64,000 nucleotides of DNA, taken from NCBI GenBank assembly GCA_029851415.1, contig CM056743.1, forward strand, positions 79,068,186 to 79,132,185. Reading direction: 5' to 3'. This DNA is from Eretmocerus hayati (Eukaryota; Arthropoda; Insecta; Hymenoptera; Aphelinidae). Below the pieces are notes generated by a model. That model worked only from the letters and a program-made list of their open reading frames with translations. It did no database searches and was not told the origin of the DNA. The translations under genes were made by a program, and so were the position numbers. Below are positions 33,790-44,600 of this stretch, in pieces. Positions within the stretch are counted from its first letter, which is position 1, and each line of letters begins with the position of its first letter.

Positions 33790-35337
33790 CTAGGCCTGAG
33801 TCGGTGGGGAGCGCTCTCGCATTCCTGATGCTATCGGTATCGACTCGACCCGGCTGGGACGCCTACTAGATGCACGTTCAGTTACGCGCGGATTCACGTT
33901 AGCAGTCGCGCTATCGGTAGGCGGTACGCGCGAGCGCCACGCATTGGGTTGAAATCCCCGCTGATCCGCACCACTGCTGAGGCTATCAAGTGAGGGATCA
34001 CGACGCCTCGAACTATCGAGCGTGTAGCCTGGTCGCGGGTCGTCGTTACTAAAGTTCCGATGATCTCCGCCTTTGAGCTTGGGGTCACGGCAACTGGTAC
34101 GGTTTGAACACGGCCTATTTTCCCGAGGGTCATCAATACCAAACGGAATTCCGTCGTGGTCCCACCACATGGTCTCTCCACGTGACAATTCCGGGTTGCG
34201 CTCGGTGAGTCGATTCAGCGTCCGGTAGTCGGTTCCTAATAGGCGATGTCCCACTGGATATTGTGGTGGCATTGGCAGATATGGTGGATCTACAGGCAAA
34301 CCTCGTTGGCTTGTTCCACTCTGCTGACTCGCAGACTCACTGTTACTTTCAGCTTCCGAAGACTGACTCTCCTCGACAATCTCGACTCGTCTGGCATTCA
34401 CTGGCCTAGAATTGACTGAAACAGGTGGAACCACAGTCCCGCTAGACCTGGTTCGTGGAATAGCACCACTCCTAGGGCTCGGATTGAACAACAAGTCGTC
34501 GGCATATACGGGGTGCGGCTGCTGTGATCTCGTGGCAGATATCAGCGCATCTGGAATCGCGGCGCCTGCTAATATAGCACCCGACATCGCGGCCATCTGT
34601 GTCATCAATCGATGACTCGATTGCAAGATCAGCAGACTACTCCTCGGCAACTGAAACGGCACATGGCTAACAGCTGGAGAGGAAATGAGACCCGGAATAC
34701 TACTCGTCACCCGCACGACAGATTGCGTAGTCGTCGTCACTGATGTGGTCACCGTAGTCGTCGTGGCAACAGTCACAACGGTCGATGAGGTCGTGAGGGT
34801 CGGAGCAACTAAAAAGGGTGGTAATCCGGAAGTTGCAGGCCATGGCAGAGTTGACGTCGAGTCAGTGACCCCGCTGCGCGATCCCGTCGACGAAGAAGTC
34901 GTGGTTAACAGAGAAACTGTAGTTGACGAAACTAACTCGGTCGCTGCGGCTTCCGTACTAGTAATGGTGCTACTCTGTTGGGACGTATCACGGCGAGACC
35001 GGTCCAAGCGTCGCAATGACTCTGGATGTTCGGAGGGATCCACACCCCCGGTTTCGTCTACCTCTGGTTCCCATGGTACATCTGCTTCTGGGAAGCACTC
35101 TCTAAGCTCTGCCCTTACTAGTCGCGAACGCGTGCTTTCACGAGTTCCTCTATCATTCAGGCCTCCCGCTTGCAGCTGTCTCGTTACCGCTGCCCCATCT
35201 AACGCGAAAATCAATTGAGCTACCCGCTGGTAGCGTTCATCCCTCTCCAGCAGTACTATGAGCTCCATATCTCCGCACCTGAGCAATCCTGGGATCATAG
35301 GTCGCGGTGGCAAAGCCTTCGGTCTACCCCTGGCCAT
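33790..35337 (-). CDS. gag N-terminal part 1, Ser/Thr-rich
   Basis: 515 codons. The first Met (35337) is in tgggATGG context. Residues 1-60 look folded (IPGLLRCGDMELIVLLERDE), ~120-230 are very rich in Ser/Thr/Val, and ~350-430 contain Pro- and Trp-containing motifs (LPMPPQYPVGHRLL; GETMWWDHDGIPFG). I know no matching domain. It shares frame with the Arg/Ser-rich fragment and, through it, with the capsid, so the original gag would span about 1,100 codons. That is much longer than the 300-500 residues usual for Ty3/gypsy gag. Ends at an amber codon that may be decay or a programmed readthrough site. Confidence 0.65.
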   Translation of the reverse strand: MARGRPKALPPRPMIPGLLRCGDMELIVLLERDERYQRVAQLIFALDGAAVTRQLQAGGLNDRGTRESTRSRLVRAELRECFPEADVPWEPEVDETGGVDPSEHPESLRRLDRSRRDTSQQSSTITSTEAAATELVSSTTVSLLTTTSSSTGSRSGVTDSTSTLPWPATSGLPPFLVAPTLTTSSTVVTVATTTTVTTSVTTTTQSVVRVTSSIPGLISSPAVSHVPFQLPRSSLLILQSSHRLMTQMAAMSGAILAGAAIPDALISATRSQQPHPVYADDLLFNPSPRSGAIPRTRSSGTVVPPVSVNSRPVNARRVEIVEESQSSEAESNSESASQQSGTSQRGLPVDPPYLPMPPQYPVGHRLLGTDYRTLNRLTERNPELSRGETMWWDHDGIPFGIDDPRENRPCSNRTSCRDPKLKGGDHRNFSNDDPRPGYTLDSSRRRDPSLDSLSSGADQRGFQPNAWRSRVPPTDSATANVNPRVTERASSRRPSRVESIPIASGMRERSPPTQA

Positions 35338-36105
35338 CCCAGACGCAACCCACTAGTCCAAAAACCCGGCAAAAGTACGGCAGCTAACTTCAACTCCTGT
35401 CAAACTCCCAGCCATCCCCACTAAGGCTACTTGGTATTCCCACAGTACGCGGCAAAACCTCCCAAAAATCCGTAAGCCTATGCACACGCGTCACTACACT
35501 CAGTGAACTGAGTCTCGACAACTCCCTAATCGATCACTTCCACATTTCGTACCGGAAACCCGGAAAAATCCCCAAAAATCCCCTGCCAGAGTCCACAATA
35601 AGGATTGGGGGACGGGAGAAATTCTTTGGAATTTCCTCGGCAAGGGTACGAGGTACTTTCCGGAGCTGTAGAGAAATCAAACTCGGCAAGATTCCAAATA
35701 TACTCAAATATCAATATTCAAAAATATTCACACACATGCAAGGGAGGATGAGTCGGCGTACAAAGGCAGGGAGAAATTTTTCCGACTCAGGAAAATTCCC
35801 TACGGGACTAGTGAACCTCAATGAGATGCTATGGTAACTCTACGTGAGACTCAAGTCCCACCAGGAATGATTTGACTGGGTAACTCTACCAAATCCTAGG
35901 CATCAGGGCTGCAAATGGGGTACAAACTATTCAAATCAGGGAGAAATATTCGCTTTCACTATGACTATGGTGTGAGAGAGGGTACTACACTACTACTACA
36001 CGCGGTGAGCCTCGTACGCACGCAAGAATACGGACAAACCAACGATTTTTCCCAGCAGGCGCACTTGAGCAACTCCTTCGCACGCCTAGCATGCACCGCA
36101 ACAAT
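35338..36105 (-). other. 5' leader of the retrotransposon
   Basis: Sequence upstream of gag, with no convincing frame. It contains many cggca motifs like the LTR and coding region. The primer-binding site should lie between this leader and the LTR but is not found; the junction appears deleted next to foldback F. Confidence 0.5.
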
Positions 36106-36585
36106 CTGAAACTTGGCAAAAATCGTTCAGAAATTTTTAAAAGTGGCAGGAATCCACTGAAAAATCTTTCCGAACGGCAAGAGTGCGTTCAAAAATTTTT
36201 CCGAACGGCAAAACACGTCCAGAAATTTTCAAAAGTGCCTAATGGACACTCAGAAAATTGTTACAATCGGCAAAAGTCGCTCAGAAATTTTTGAAAGTGG
36301 CAAAAGTCCACTGAAAAATTTTTCAGGACGGCAAGAGTGCGTTCAGAAATTGTTCCGAACGGCAAAACACGTTCAGAAATTCTCAAAAGTGCCTAACGGA
36401 CACTTAGAAAATTTTTACACACGGCAAAATTCGTTCAGAAATTTCCAAAAGTGCCTAACAGACACTCAGAAAATTTTTACACACGGCAAAAGTCGTTCAG
36501 AAATTTTTAAAAGTGGCAAAAGTCCACTGAAAAATTTTTCAGAATGGCAAGAGTGCGTTCAAAAACTCTTCCGAACGGCTAAACA
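36106..36585. repeat. ~154-bp tandem repeats of ~30-bp subunits in the leader
   Basis: About three units (from 36114, 36269 and 36423, the third partly deleted), each made of sub-units like cggcaaaagtcgttcagaaa-ttttt. Frames of 66-122 codons (for example 36242-36610 +) read through the repeats and are not recognisable proteins. Confidence 0.85.
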
Positions 36586-37089
36586 CGTACACTTTCAAGA
36601 AAAAAATTGACCGGTCCAAAAAATTGATATCTGGTAGGTCCCACGGTTGCATCAGAAAAGGACCAAAGATACGACTTTGCACCACCTTTGGAGGCGTATA
36701 GGTCAAAATGGAAGCCTCGTAGCAAAATTTTGCATTCAAAAGAACTTGTAGGCCTTGGAAAAACCTTCAATTTCCTTTTTGGAACGTGTCATTATCTTAT
36801 CTCACGTACGATCTACAGCCGATTTAAGTTGGGCATTTTTGTAAAAACGTGAAACTTCAAGGCCAATCTAAAAAAATCGTTTATTTTTTATCGACCCCAA
36901 ACCTATGAGAAAATGTTCTTTCAGGTGTGTATTTGAAGGCCCAACAATAATTTGGTCGTTCCTTTGAAATCCCGATTTTATACGAGCTGTTGAAAACCAT
37001 CGAAAATACCGAAAATCGTGTCCAATTCGGGCCTTATCATGAAGCTTCGTGGACTGGGTCTTCCCTTGCTCTCGATTCGTGGACTCTAA

Positions 37090-37250
37090 GGGCCTCGACA
37101 GAAAGTGCGCAATGCTCTTTTCTCCACTCTTTCCCCCGTGTATAAGCATAGGCCCTCTAGTTTCAGTCGCCGCTACGGGCGCGCAATGGCGCTACTTCCA
37201 CAGGGGAAAAAGGGGGAAAAAGAGCAAATGCGCACTTTCTGTTGAGGCCC
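37090..37250. mobile_element. 161-bp MITE, Harbinger/Tourist-like
   Basis: Inverted ends GGGCCTCGACAGAAAGTGCG and GTTGAGGCCC, flanked by TAA on both sides (37087-37089 and 37251-37253). The opposite arm of F lacks it (tataatttgagtccacg near 38890). A 3-bp TAA duplication fits PIF/Harbinger MITEs. The interior is itself nearly palindromic (gctctttt... / ...aaaaagagc). Confidence 0.75.
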
Positions 37251-37623
37251 TAATTATACAGCACTCAGCATAAAATATTGTGGAAGATGAGACCTAGAGC
37301 TGAAAAATGGCCTCTCGTGCGATGTTTTACGATGGAACCGTCCAAAACTAGAGTAAATTGAGTAAATACAAGATAAACCGAGGACCGGCCGCTTTGGCAC
37401 TCCGTGTATGCCCCGCACTGCATGCCATCCTCCGTTAATGCGGAAGTGATAAGTGATATTAACAGCTGATGCAGTATTGTCAGGTATTATCCAGTATAGA
37501 CAGAGATTAGAAGGTCCTCTAATCTCAGTTATAGACTGTAGACTGTACAAGGTTTTGGTTGTTAGTGACCACCACGAAAAAATTGTATGTGTCAGTCAGC
37601 GTCTCGATCAGAAATTTTGGTAC

Positions 37624-37803
37624 ACTCGAGAACAAGGTGAACCATGGCGTGAAGATGACTATTGTTATCTTTACGCCATGAGATGAACTGCAATGGGATG
37701 ACGGTCAGTGACCGTTCGAGATCTGTCGTCTCCCTCGCACTCATGGCATAACCTATTAAGGTGCGAGTGAGATGGGAGATCTCGAATGGCCGCTGACCGT
37801 CAT
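37624..37803. repeat. 180-bp insertion made of two adjacent hairpins
   Basis: It is absent from the opposite arm of F (ggtaccaaaattt near 38457). It holds CATGGCGTGAAGAT...ATCTTTACGCCATG (37643-37680) and a larger imperfect palindrome 37698-37803 with ends ATGACGGTCAGTGACC / GCTGACCGTCAT. Confidence 0.7.
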
Positions 37804-39651
37804 TACCTTCCCCGCGGGGTTTGCCCCGAACCATGGCGGAATCGCCCCGAACCATGCCCCGAACATCGCGGGTATTAAGGCAAATGTATTGTGAAGCATA
37901 TGAAGTGTAACGCCTTCCCCGCAGGGCCCCCGCGAAGTATCTGATCACTTTCACAACATTCCTGCATAGTGTCCCAGAGTTAACCTCACTTCTGTGTGTG
38001 TATGATGGAAATTTCAACAGAGGCATTGAACGTGAACATACTGTATTTTAATATCATTGATGAGCACCACTCACTTTTCACACAAATCTTAGTCCAGCAA
38101 AATCAATTTCTTCGTCACACGCTGCAAAGTCAAGTGACTAAATAGTGACTAAATACTGAGGGCAAATGCCCTCAGTAGAAGTAAACACAGGCTGGATATT
38201 AGTAGCTCTTATGAGGCTTTCCCAGGTCTTCAATGAATTTTCAACATTACTTGAACATACTTTACTTAAACAATCACATGATAGTAATAACATTACAAAC
38301 ATATCCGGAATTATTTTAAAGGTCTCAACAGAAACTGCACTAATTTTGCGCAAATATTGCCCTGATGATACCTCGCGGGTGCCCCGCGGGGAACGCGTTA
38401 CACTTCATATGCTCCACGATACATTTGGCCCATCTTCGAGGCAAACCCCGCGGGGAAGGTACCAAAATTTCTGATCGGGACGCTGACTGACACATACAAT
38501 TTTTCCGTGGTGGTCACTAACAACCGAAACCTCGTACAGTCTACAGTCTATAACGAAGATTATAATTATAGAACCTTCTTATCTCTGTCTATACTGGATA
38601 ATACCTGACAATACTGCGTCAGCTGTTAATATCACTTATCACTTCCGGATGAACGGAGGATGGCATGCAGTGCGGAGCATACGCGGAGTGCCAAAACAGC
38701 CGTTGGGCTAGTGAGTGCGGGCTAGTTAAGTGAGAGATGCATCACAATCGATTTCCTCGATTTATCTCGTATTTACTCAATTTACTCTAGTTTTGGACGG
38801 TTCCATCGTGAAACATCGCACGAGAGGCCATTTTTTAAGCTCTAGGTCTCATCTTCCACAATATTTTATGCCGAGTGCTGTATAATTTGAGTCCACGAAT
38901 CGAGAGCAAGGGAAGACTCAGTCCACGAAGCTTCATGATAAGGCCCGAATTCGACACGATTTTCGGTATTTTCGACGGTTTTCAACAGCTCGTATAAAAT
39001 CGGGATTTCAAAGGAACAACCAAATTATTGTTGAGCCTTCGAATAGACACCTGGAAGAACATTTTCTCATAGGTTTGGGGTCGATAAAAAATAAACGACT
39101 TTTTTAAATTGGCCTTGAAGTTTCACGTTTTTACAAAAATGCCCAACTTAAATCGGCTGTAGATTGTACGTGAGATAAGATAATGACACGTTCCAAAAAG
39201 GACATTGAAGGTTTTTTCAAGGCCTACAAGTTTTTTTTCCCGCAAAATTTTGCTACGAGGCTTCCATTTTGACCTATACGCCTTCAAAGGTGGTGCAAAG
39301 TCGTACTTTCGGGCCTTTTTTGATACAACCGTGGGACCTACCAGACATCAATTTTTTGGACCGGTCAATTTCTTTCTTGAAAGTGTACGTCATACCGAAA
39401 AAAATGCGCCCAGCTAGGATGAAAAAGATGCATTTGAGTCCGAGCTGCGAATTTTCCAAGATAGCGAAAAATAGGCGAAAAAGTGCTCGAAAATGGGACT
39501 TGGAAAATTCGTAAGGCCCGCCATGGGTCCCAAAAAAATCTGAAAAAAATTTTTTTCAACTATATTCTAGGAGTACTAACGGAAAAAAAGGTTTGGGGCA
39601 TTTTTAAATTTCGTCGATTTTCAAAATGTCCACCTTGGTCCAGAATGACCC

Positions 39652-40913
39652 ATATACACTCGTCACGGCAATGCTATACCTATATGGACAGTCATCACGG
39701 CAATAATATTCACTCGCAGTCTGCCTAGGCAATCTCCTACATGTCCACACCCATACATAATGGCCTGTGTGTGTCGTCTGCATACCATCTTCCACCCAGC
39801 GGTGGATGTCCGGGTATCATCAGGGCCCCGGGTTGGCAAAATGCGGTATAACCTACCCTGAGGTAGGTATACCCGTTGGCAGCGCCCTCGCGCCGGCAGC
39901 AGCAGCACGGCAGTGTGTCGTCTGCGCGAGCCCGCGTGCACGTCGTCATCATCGTCGTCGTTGTTCTCGGGGTCACCCGGGTGTCTCGGTGTCGTCGTGC
40001 GTGCTTGTCCGGGTGTGTGTAACACCCCTAGGTGTGTGCGCGATCGTGCGGGTGTCGGCAGTAAGCTGGTGCATTTCGGGTGCATGCAACAAATGTTGCA
40101 TGCACCAATAACCTCGCATCAGCTGTGCCACGCAGCATAAGGAGCTATTTGTGTATGGGGCAACTGCCCGGATGGCAAATAGCCCTGTGGTGACTCCCCC
40201 GGGTGCATGGCATCGTTGGAAGGGCTCCTGCATCATCTCGTCGTCATCGTCTCCGCGGCATCATCCTGGCACACCCGGGTCGGCAACTGTGTTGTGGCTT
40301 TGCGGGGCATGCGGGTGTGAAGGGTACCTCGGGATGGGGTACTTGGAATCGCGTGCATAGCTGTTGGGGGTGGGCTTTGGGTGCAGCACGGGGTCCGCAG
40401 GCACCGGCTGTTGCCATTTCCCACCCCAAACACCGCGTTTCAGTGCTAAAGTGCAGAATTCCGCGTGTTAATTCCGTCTGCCCTCGCTCGTCCGGGGGCG
40501 AGGGCCTCGGCAAGTTTTCCGCATCCGTCGTGAGTGTGACACGGGCCCCGGGCCCCTCCTGTGGTGCCGCGGGGTATGTGTGTGACGTGGTGTGTCCGAC
40601 AAGGGCAAAACAGCATTATTTTGTCCAGGTAGCCCGCCCTGGGCTCAATCAGCTGGTATTGTTGTGAAGATGACCACCAGCCTCCTATAGGCTGGTGGTT
40701 GCGGCCAACGTAGGTGTAGGCCGGGTTGCCTGCCCCCAGGCATACCCGCATCAACTCTGGTACGCGGCATCGTCGTCGCCTCGAGCAGCAGCACCTCGGA
40801 AAAAAAGACGTATTTTGCGTATAAATACGGATTTCCAGAGGCTGCCGGCTTGAGGCACGACGAGAGAGATTTGCTCATTTTTTCTAAACGGCTGTGACGG
40901 TTTTACCGTCACA
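39652..40913 (-). repeat. 5' LTR, partial
   Basis: Matches 13681-14873 of the complete LTR and ends at the same CCGTCACA. It has about 55 bp (near 40152-40210, between ctatttg and catggcatcg) not present in the 3' LTR; they include a hairpin pairing ctatttg with caaatag. The inner half of the LTR is missing because of foldback F and an accompanying deletion. Right flank is the ACTT duplication (40914-40917) and the ~165-bp satellite. Confidence 0.85.
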
Positions 40914-41690
40914 ACTTGGAATCCTATCTGCTCCAATCGATTCCAGTACTGTTTTTCAGAATTGGAAACATCGAGATCTGGATCAGCTTCAATCGATTTC
41001 AACACTGATCTTCATCATTGCAGACGTTCTATGATATTCACCTGAATCGAATCGAATGCTGAATATCAGTTTTGAGGACTTGGAATCCTATCTGCCCCAA
41101 TCGATCCCAGTGCTGTTTTTCAGAATTGGAAACATCGAGATCTGGATCAGCTCCAATCGATTTCAATACTGATCTCCAGCATTGCAGACCTTTCATGATA
41201 TTGACCTGAATCGAATCGAAAGCTGAATATCAGTATTGAGGACTTGGAATCCTATCTGCCCCAATCGATTGCAGATCTGTTTCCCAGTATTGGAAACATC
41301 GGGTTCTCAATCCACTTCAATCGATCTCAATACTGCTTTTCAGCATTAAAGACCTTGTATCATATTCATCTGGGTAGGATTGAATGCTGAATATCAGTAT
41401 TCGGACCTGGAATCCTATCTGCCCCAATTGATTCCAGTACTGGATTTCAGTATTGGGAATATCGGGATCCCAATTTGCTTCAATCGATCTCAATACTGAT
41501 GTTCAGCATTGCAGACGTTATATCATACTTACCTGGATCGAATTGGATGCTGAATATCAGTACTGAAGACTTGGAATTCTATCTGCCTCAGTCGATTCCA
41601 ATACTGTTTTCCAGTATTGGAAACCCCGAGATCTCAATCCGCTTCAATCGGTCTCAATACTAGTTTTCAGCATTCCAGACCTCATAACCC
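40914..41690. repeat. ~165-bp hairpin satellite (right half)
   Basis: Resumes the array broken at 12254: aatcctatctgccccaatcgattccagtactg and related monomers. It grades into the ~248-bp satellite near 41690. Confidence 0.9.
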
Positions 41691-44600
41691 ATTCACCTGA
41701 CCAAAAGCGAAAGTCATCTTCAGGCCGTTCCAATACTGCTCAGCAGTATTGAATTTGATTCAAATATATGAAATCAGGAAGAGTTCAATACCGAGTATTG
41801 AGAGGGAAAGAATAACCATGCACCCACGATTTCAATCCGATTCTGTAGTATTCATCTCGATCAGTCAGTGATGCACAGAGTGATTGGGTCATCATTGAAA
41901 TCGATTGACGCAGTCAATTCCATGCTGCCTGGCATGACTCAGACCGACAGCAAAACTCATCTTCATGCCGTACCAATCCTCCGCAGCAGTATTGAATCCG
42001 ATCCAAATATATGGAATCTAGAGAAGTTGAATACTGATTTAGAGTATTGAGGAGGATAGAATAACCATGCACACAGGATTCCAATCCGATTCTGTAGTAT
42101 TCATCTCGATTGGTCAATCACGCAATGAGTGATTGAGTCATCATTGAAATCGACTGACGCAGTCGACTCAATGCTGCCTGGCAAGATTCAAACCCATAGC
42201 GAAACTCATCTTCAGGCCGTTCCAGTTCCACTCAACAGTATTTGAAATGATTTGAATACATGGAATTCAGAGGGATTCAATACTGATTGTGAGTATTGAG
42301 AGGGATAGAATAACCATGCAGCCACGATTCCATTTCGATCCTGTAGAATTCATCTCGATTAGTCAATGACGCAAAGAGTGATTGGGTCATCATAGAAATC
42401 GATTGGAGCGGTCGATTGAATGCTGCCCGGCAGGATTCAGACCTATAGCGAAACTTATCCTCAGTCCATCTCAATCCTGCTCAGCAGTATTGGATTCGAT
42501 TCAACTATAGGAGAACAAGGCGAGTTCAATACTGATTACAAGTATCGAGGAGGATAGAGACCATGCTCCCACGATTTGAATCCCATCCTATAGTATTCAG
42601 CTCCATTGGTCAATGACGCAGCGAGTGATTGGGTTCTCATTGAAATCAATTCACACCGTCAATCCAATGCTACCTGGCAGGATTCAGATCGAGAGCAAAA
42701 CTCATCTCCAGGCCCTTCCAATCCTGCTCAGCAGTATTGAATTCGATTGAAATATATGAAATCTAGAGGACATTAATACTGACTGTGAGTATTGTGAAGG
42801 ATACAATAACCTCGCACACAGGATTCCAATCCGATTCTGTAGTATTCGTCTCGATTGGTCAATCACGCAATGAGTGATTGCACCATCATTGAGATCGATT
42901 GACGCAGTCGACTAAATGCTGGCCGGCAGGATGCGAGACTCATCCTCAGAGCGTACCAATCCTGCTCAGCAGTATTGTATTCGATTTGAATACATGAAAC
43001 TCACAGGAGTTCAATACCGATTGTAAGTATTGAGGAGGATAGAGACCATGCTTCCACGATCTGCATTCTATCCGATAGTATTCATCTCGATTGGTCAATC
43101 ACGCGATGAGTAATTGGGTCATCATTGGAATAGATTGACGCAGTCGACTAAATGCTGGCTGGCAGGATTCAGACCGATAGCAAAACTCATCTGCAGGCCG
43201 TACCAATCTTGCTCAGCAGTATTGTATTCGATTCAAATACATGAAACTCACAGGAGTGCAATACCGATTGTAAGTATTGAGGAGGATAGAGACCATGCTT
43301 CCACGATCTACATTCTATCCTATAGTATTCAGCTCGATTGGTCAATCACGCAATGAATGATTGGGTCATCATTGGAATCGATTGACGCAGTCGATTAAAT
43401 GCTGGCTGGCAGGATTCAGACCGATAGCAAAACTCATCTTCAGGCCGTTCCAATCCTGCTCAGCAGTATTTAGTTCGAGTTGAATATTAACCATCAAGTA
43501 CGAAAAAATCTACCAAAATCACTTATGAGTATCCAGTTCGATTCGAATACATGGAATTCAGGGGAGTTCAATACCGATTGTGAGTATCAAGGAGGATAGA
43601 AACCATCCTTCCATGATCTGCATTCTATCCTATAGTGTTCAGCTCGATTGGTCAATCACGTAATGAGTGATTGGATCATCATTGAAATCGATTGACGCAG
43701 TCGACTAAATGCTGGCTGGCAGGATTCAGACCGATCGCAAAACTCATCTTCAGGCCGTTTCAATCCTGCTCAGCAGTAATTAGTTCGAGTTGAATATTAA
43801 CCATCAAGTACGAAAAAATCTACCAAAATCACTTACGAGTATTCAGTTCGATTCGAATACATGGAATTCAGGGGAGTTCAATACCGATTATGAGTATTAA
43901 GGAGGATAGAAACCATCCTCCCATGATCTGCATTCTATCCTATAGTGTTCAGCGCGATTGGTCAATCACGTAATGAGTGATTGGATCATCATTGAAATCG
44001 ATTGACGCAGTCGACTAAATGCTGGCTGGCAGGATTCAGACCGATAGTAAAACTCATCTTCAGGCCGTTCCAATCCTGCTCAGCAGTATTGAGTTCGATT
44101 CGAATACTCGGAATTCAGAGGAGTTCAATATCGATTGTGAGTATTAAGGAGGATCGAGACCATGCTTCCACGATCTGCATTCTATCCTATAGTATTCAGC
44201 TCGATTGGTCAATCACGCAATGAGTCATTGGGTCATCATTGGAGTCGATTGTTGCAGTCGACTGAATGCTGGCTGGCAGGATTCAGACCGATAGCGGAAC
44301 TCATCTTCAGGCCGTTCCAATCCTGCTCAGCAGTATTCAGTTCGATTCGAATACATGAAATTCAGAGGAGTGCAATACTGATTGAGAGTATTGAGGAGGA
44401 TAGAATAACCATGCAAGAGGATTCCAATCCGATTCTGTAGTATTCATCTCGATTGGTCAATCACGCGATGAGTGATTGAGTCATTATCGAAATCAACTGA
44501 GGCAGTCGACTCAATGCTGCCCGGCAGAATTCAAACCGATAGCGAAACTCATCTTCACGCCGTTCCAACCCTGCTCAGCAATATTTGATTCGATCCGAAT

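Larger units (their letters stand above)
36586..39651. mobile_element. foldback element F, left terminus missing
   Basis: Long inverted repeats pair 36586-37945 with 38366-39388, around a ~420-bp unpaired centre. The right arm continues about 260 bp further to a terminus that reads, on the minus strand, GGGTCATTCTGGACCAAGGT. The left copy of those 260 bp is absent. The terminus and subterminal sequence (gttagtact; ttttttcagatttttt) match family A in diverged form. F abuts the partial LTR at 39652, which corresponds to LTR position 13681. The absent left end of F and inner part of the 5' LTR suggest one deletion spanning both. The left arm carries two further insertions (37090-37250 and 37624-37803) absent from the right arm. 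Confidence 0.85.
12255..40913 (-). mobile_element. Ty3/gypsy-type LTR retrotransposon with long LTRs, heavily interrupted
   Basis: The ends are TGTGACG...CGTCACA with a 4-bp duplication ACTT in the surrounding satellite. The coding strand is minus, so the 5' LTR is the right-hand copy (39652-40913, incomplete) and the 3' LTR is 12255-14873. The order read on the minus strand is partial 5' LTR, foldback F, leader, gag, pol (protease, reverse transcriptase, RNase H, integrase), a short tail, foldback A1 carrying B, then the 3' LTR. The domain order (integrase after RNase H) is that of Ty3/gypsy. The long LTR recalls the Osvaldo/Ulysses group, an inference only. The region is clearly more GC-rich than its flanks. 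No env-like frame is visible. Primer-binding site and 5' LTR inner end are lost with a deletion next to F. Confidence 0.85.
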
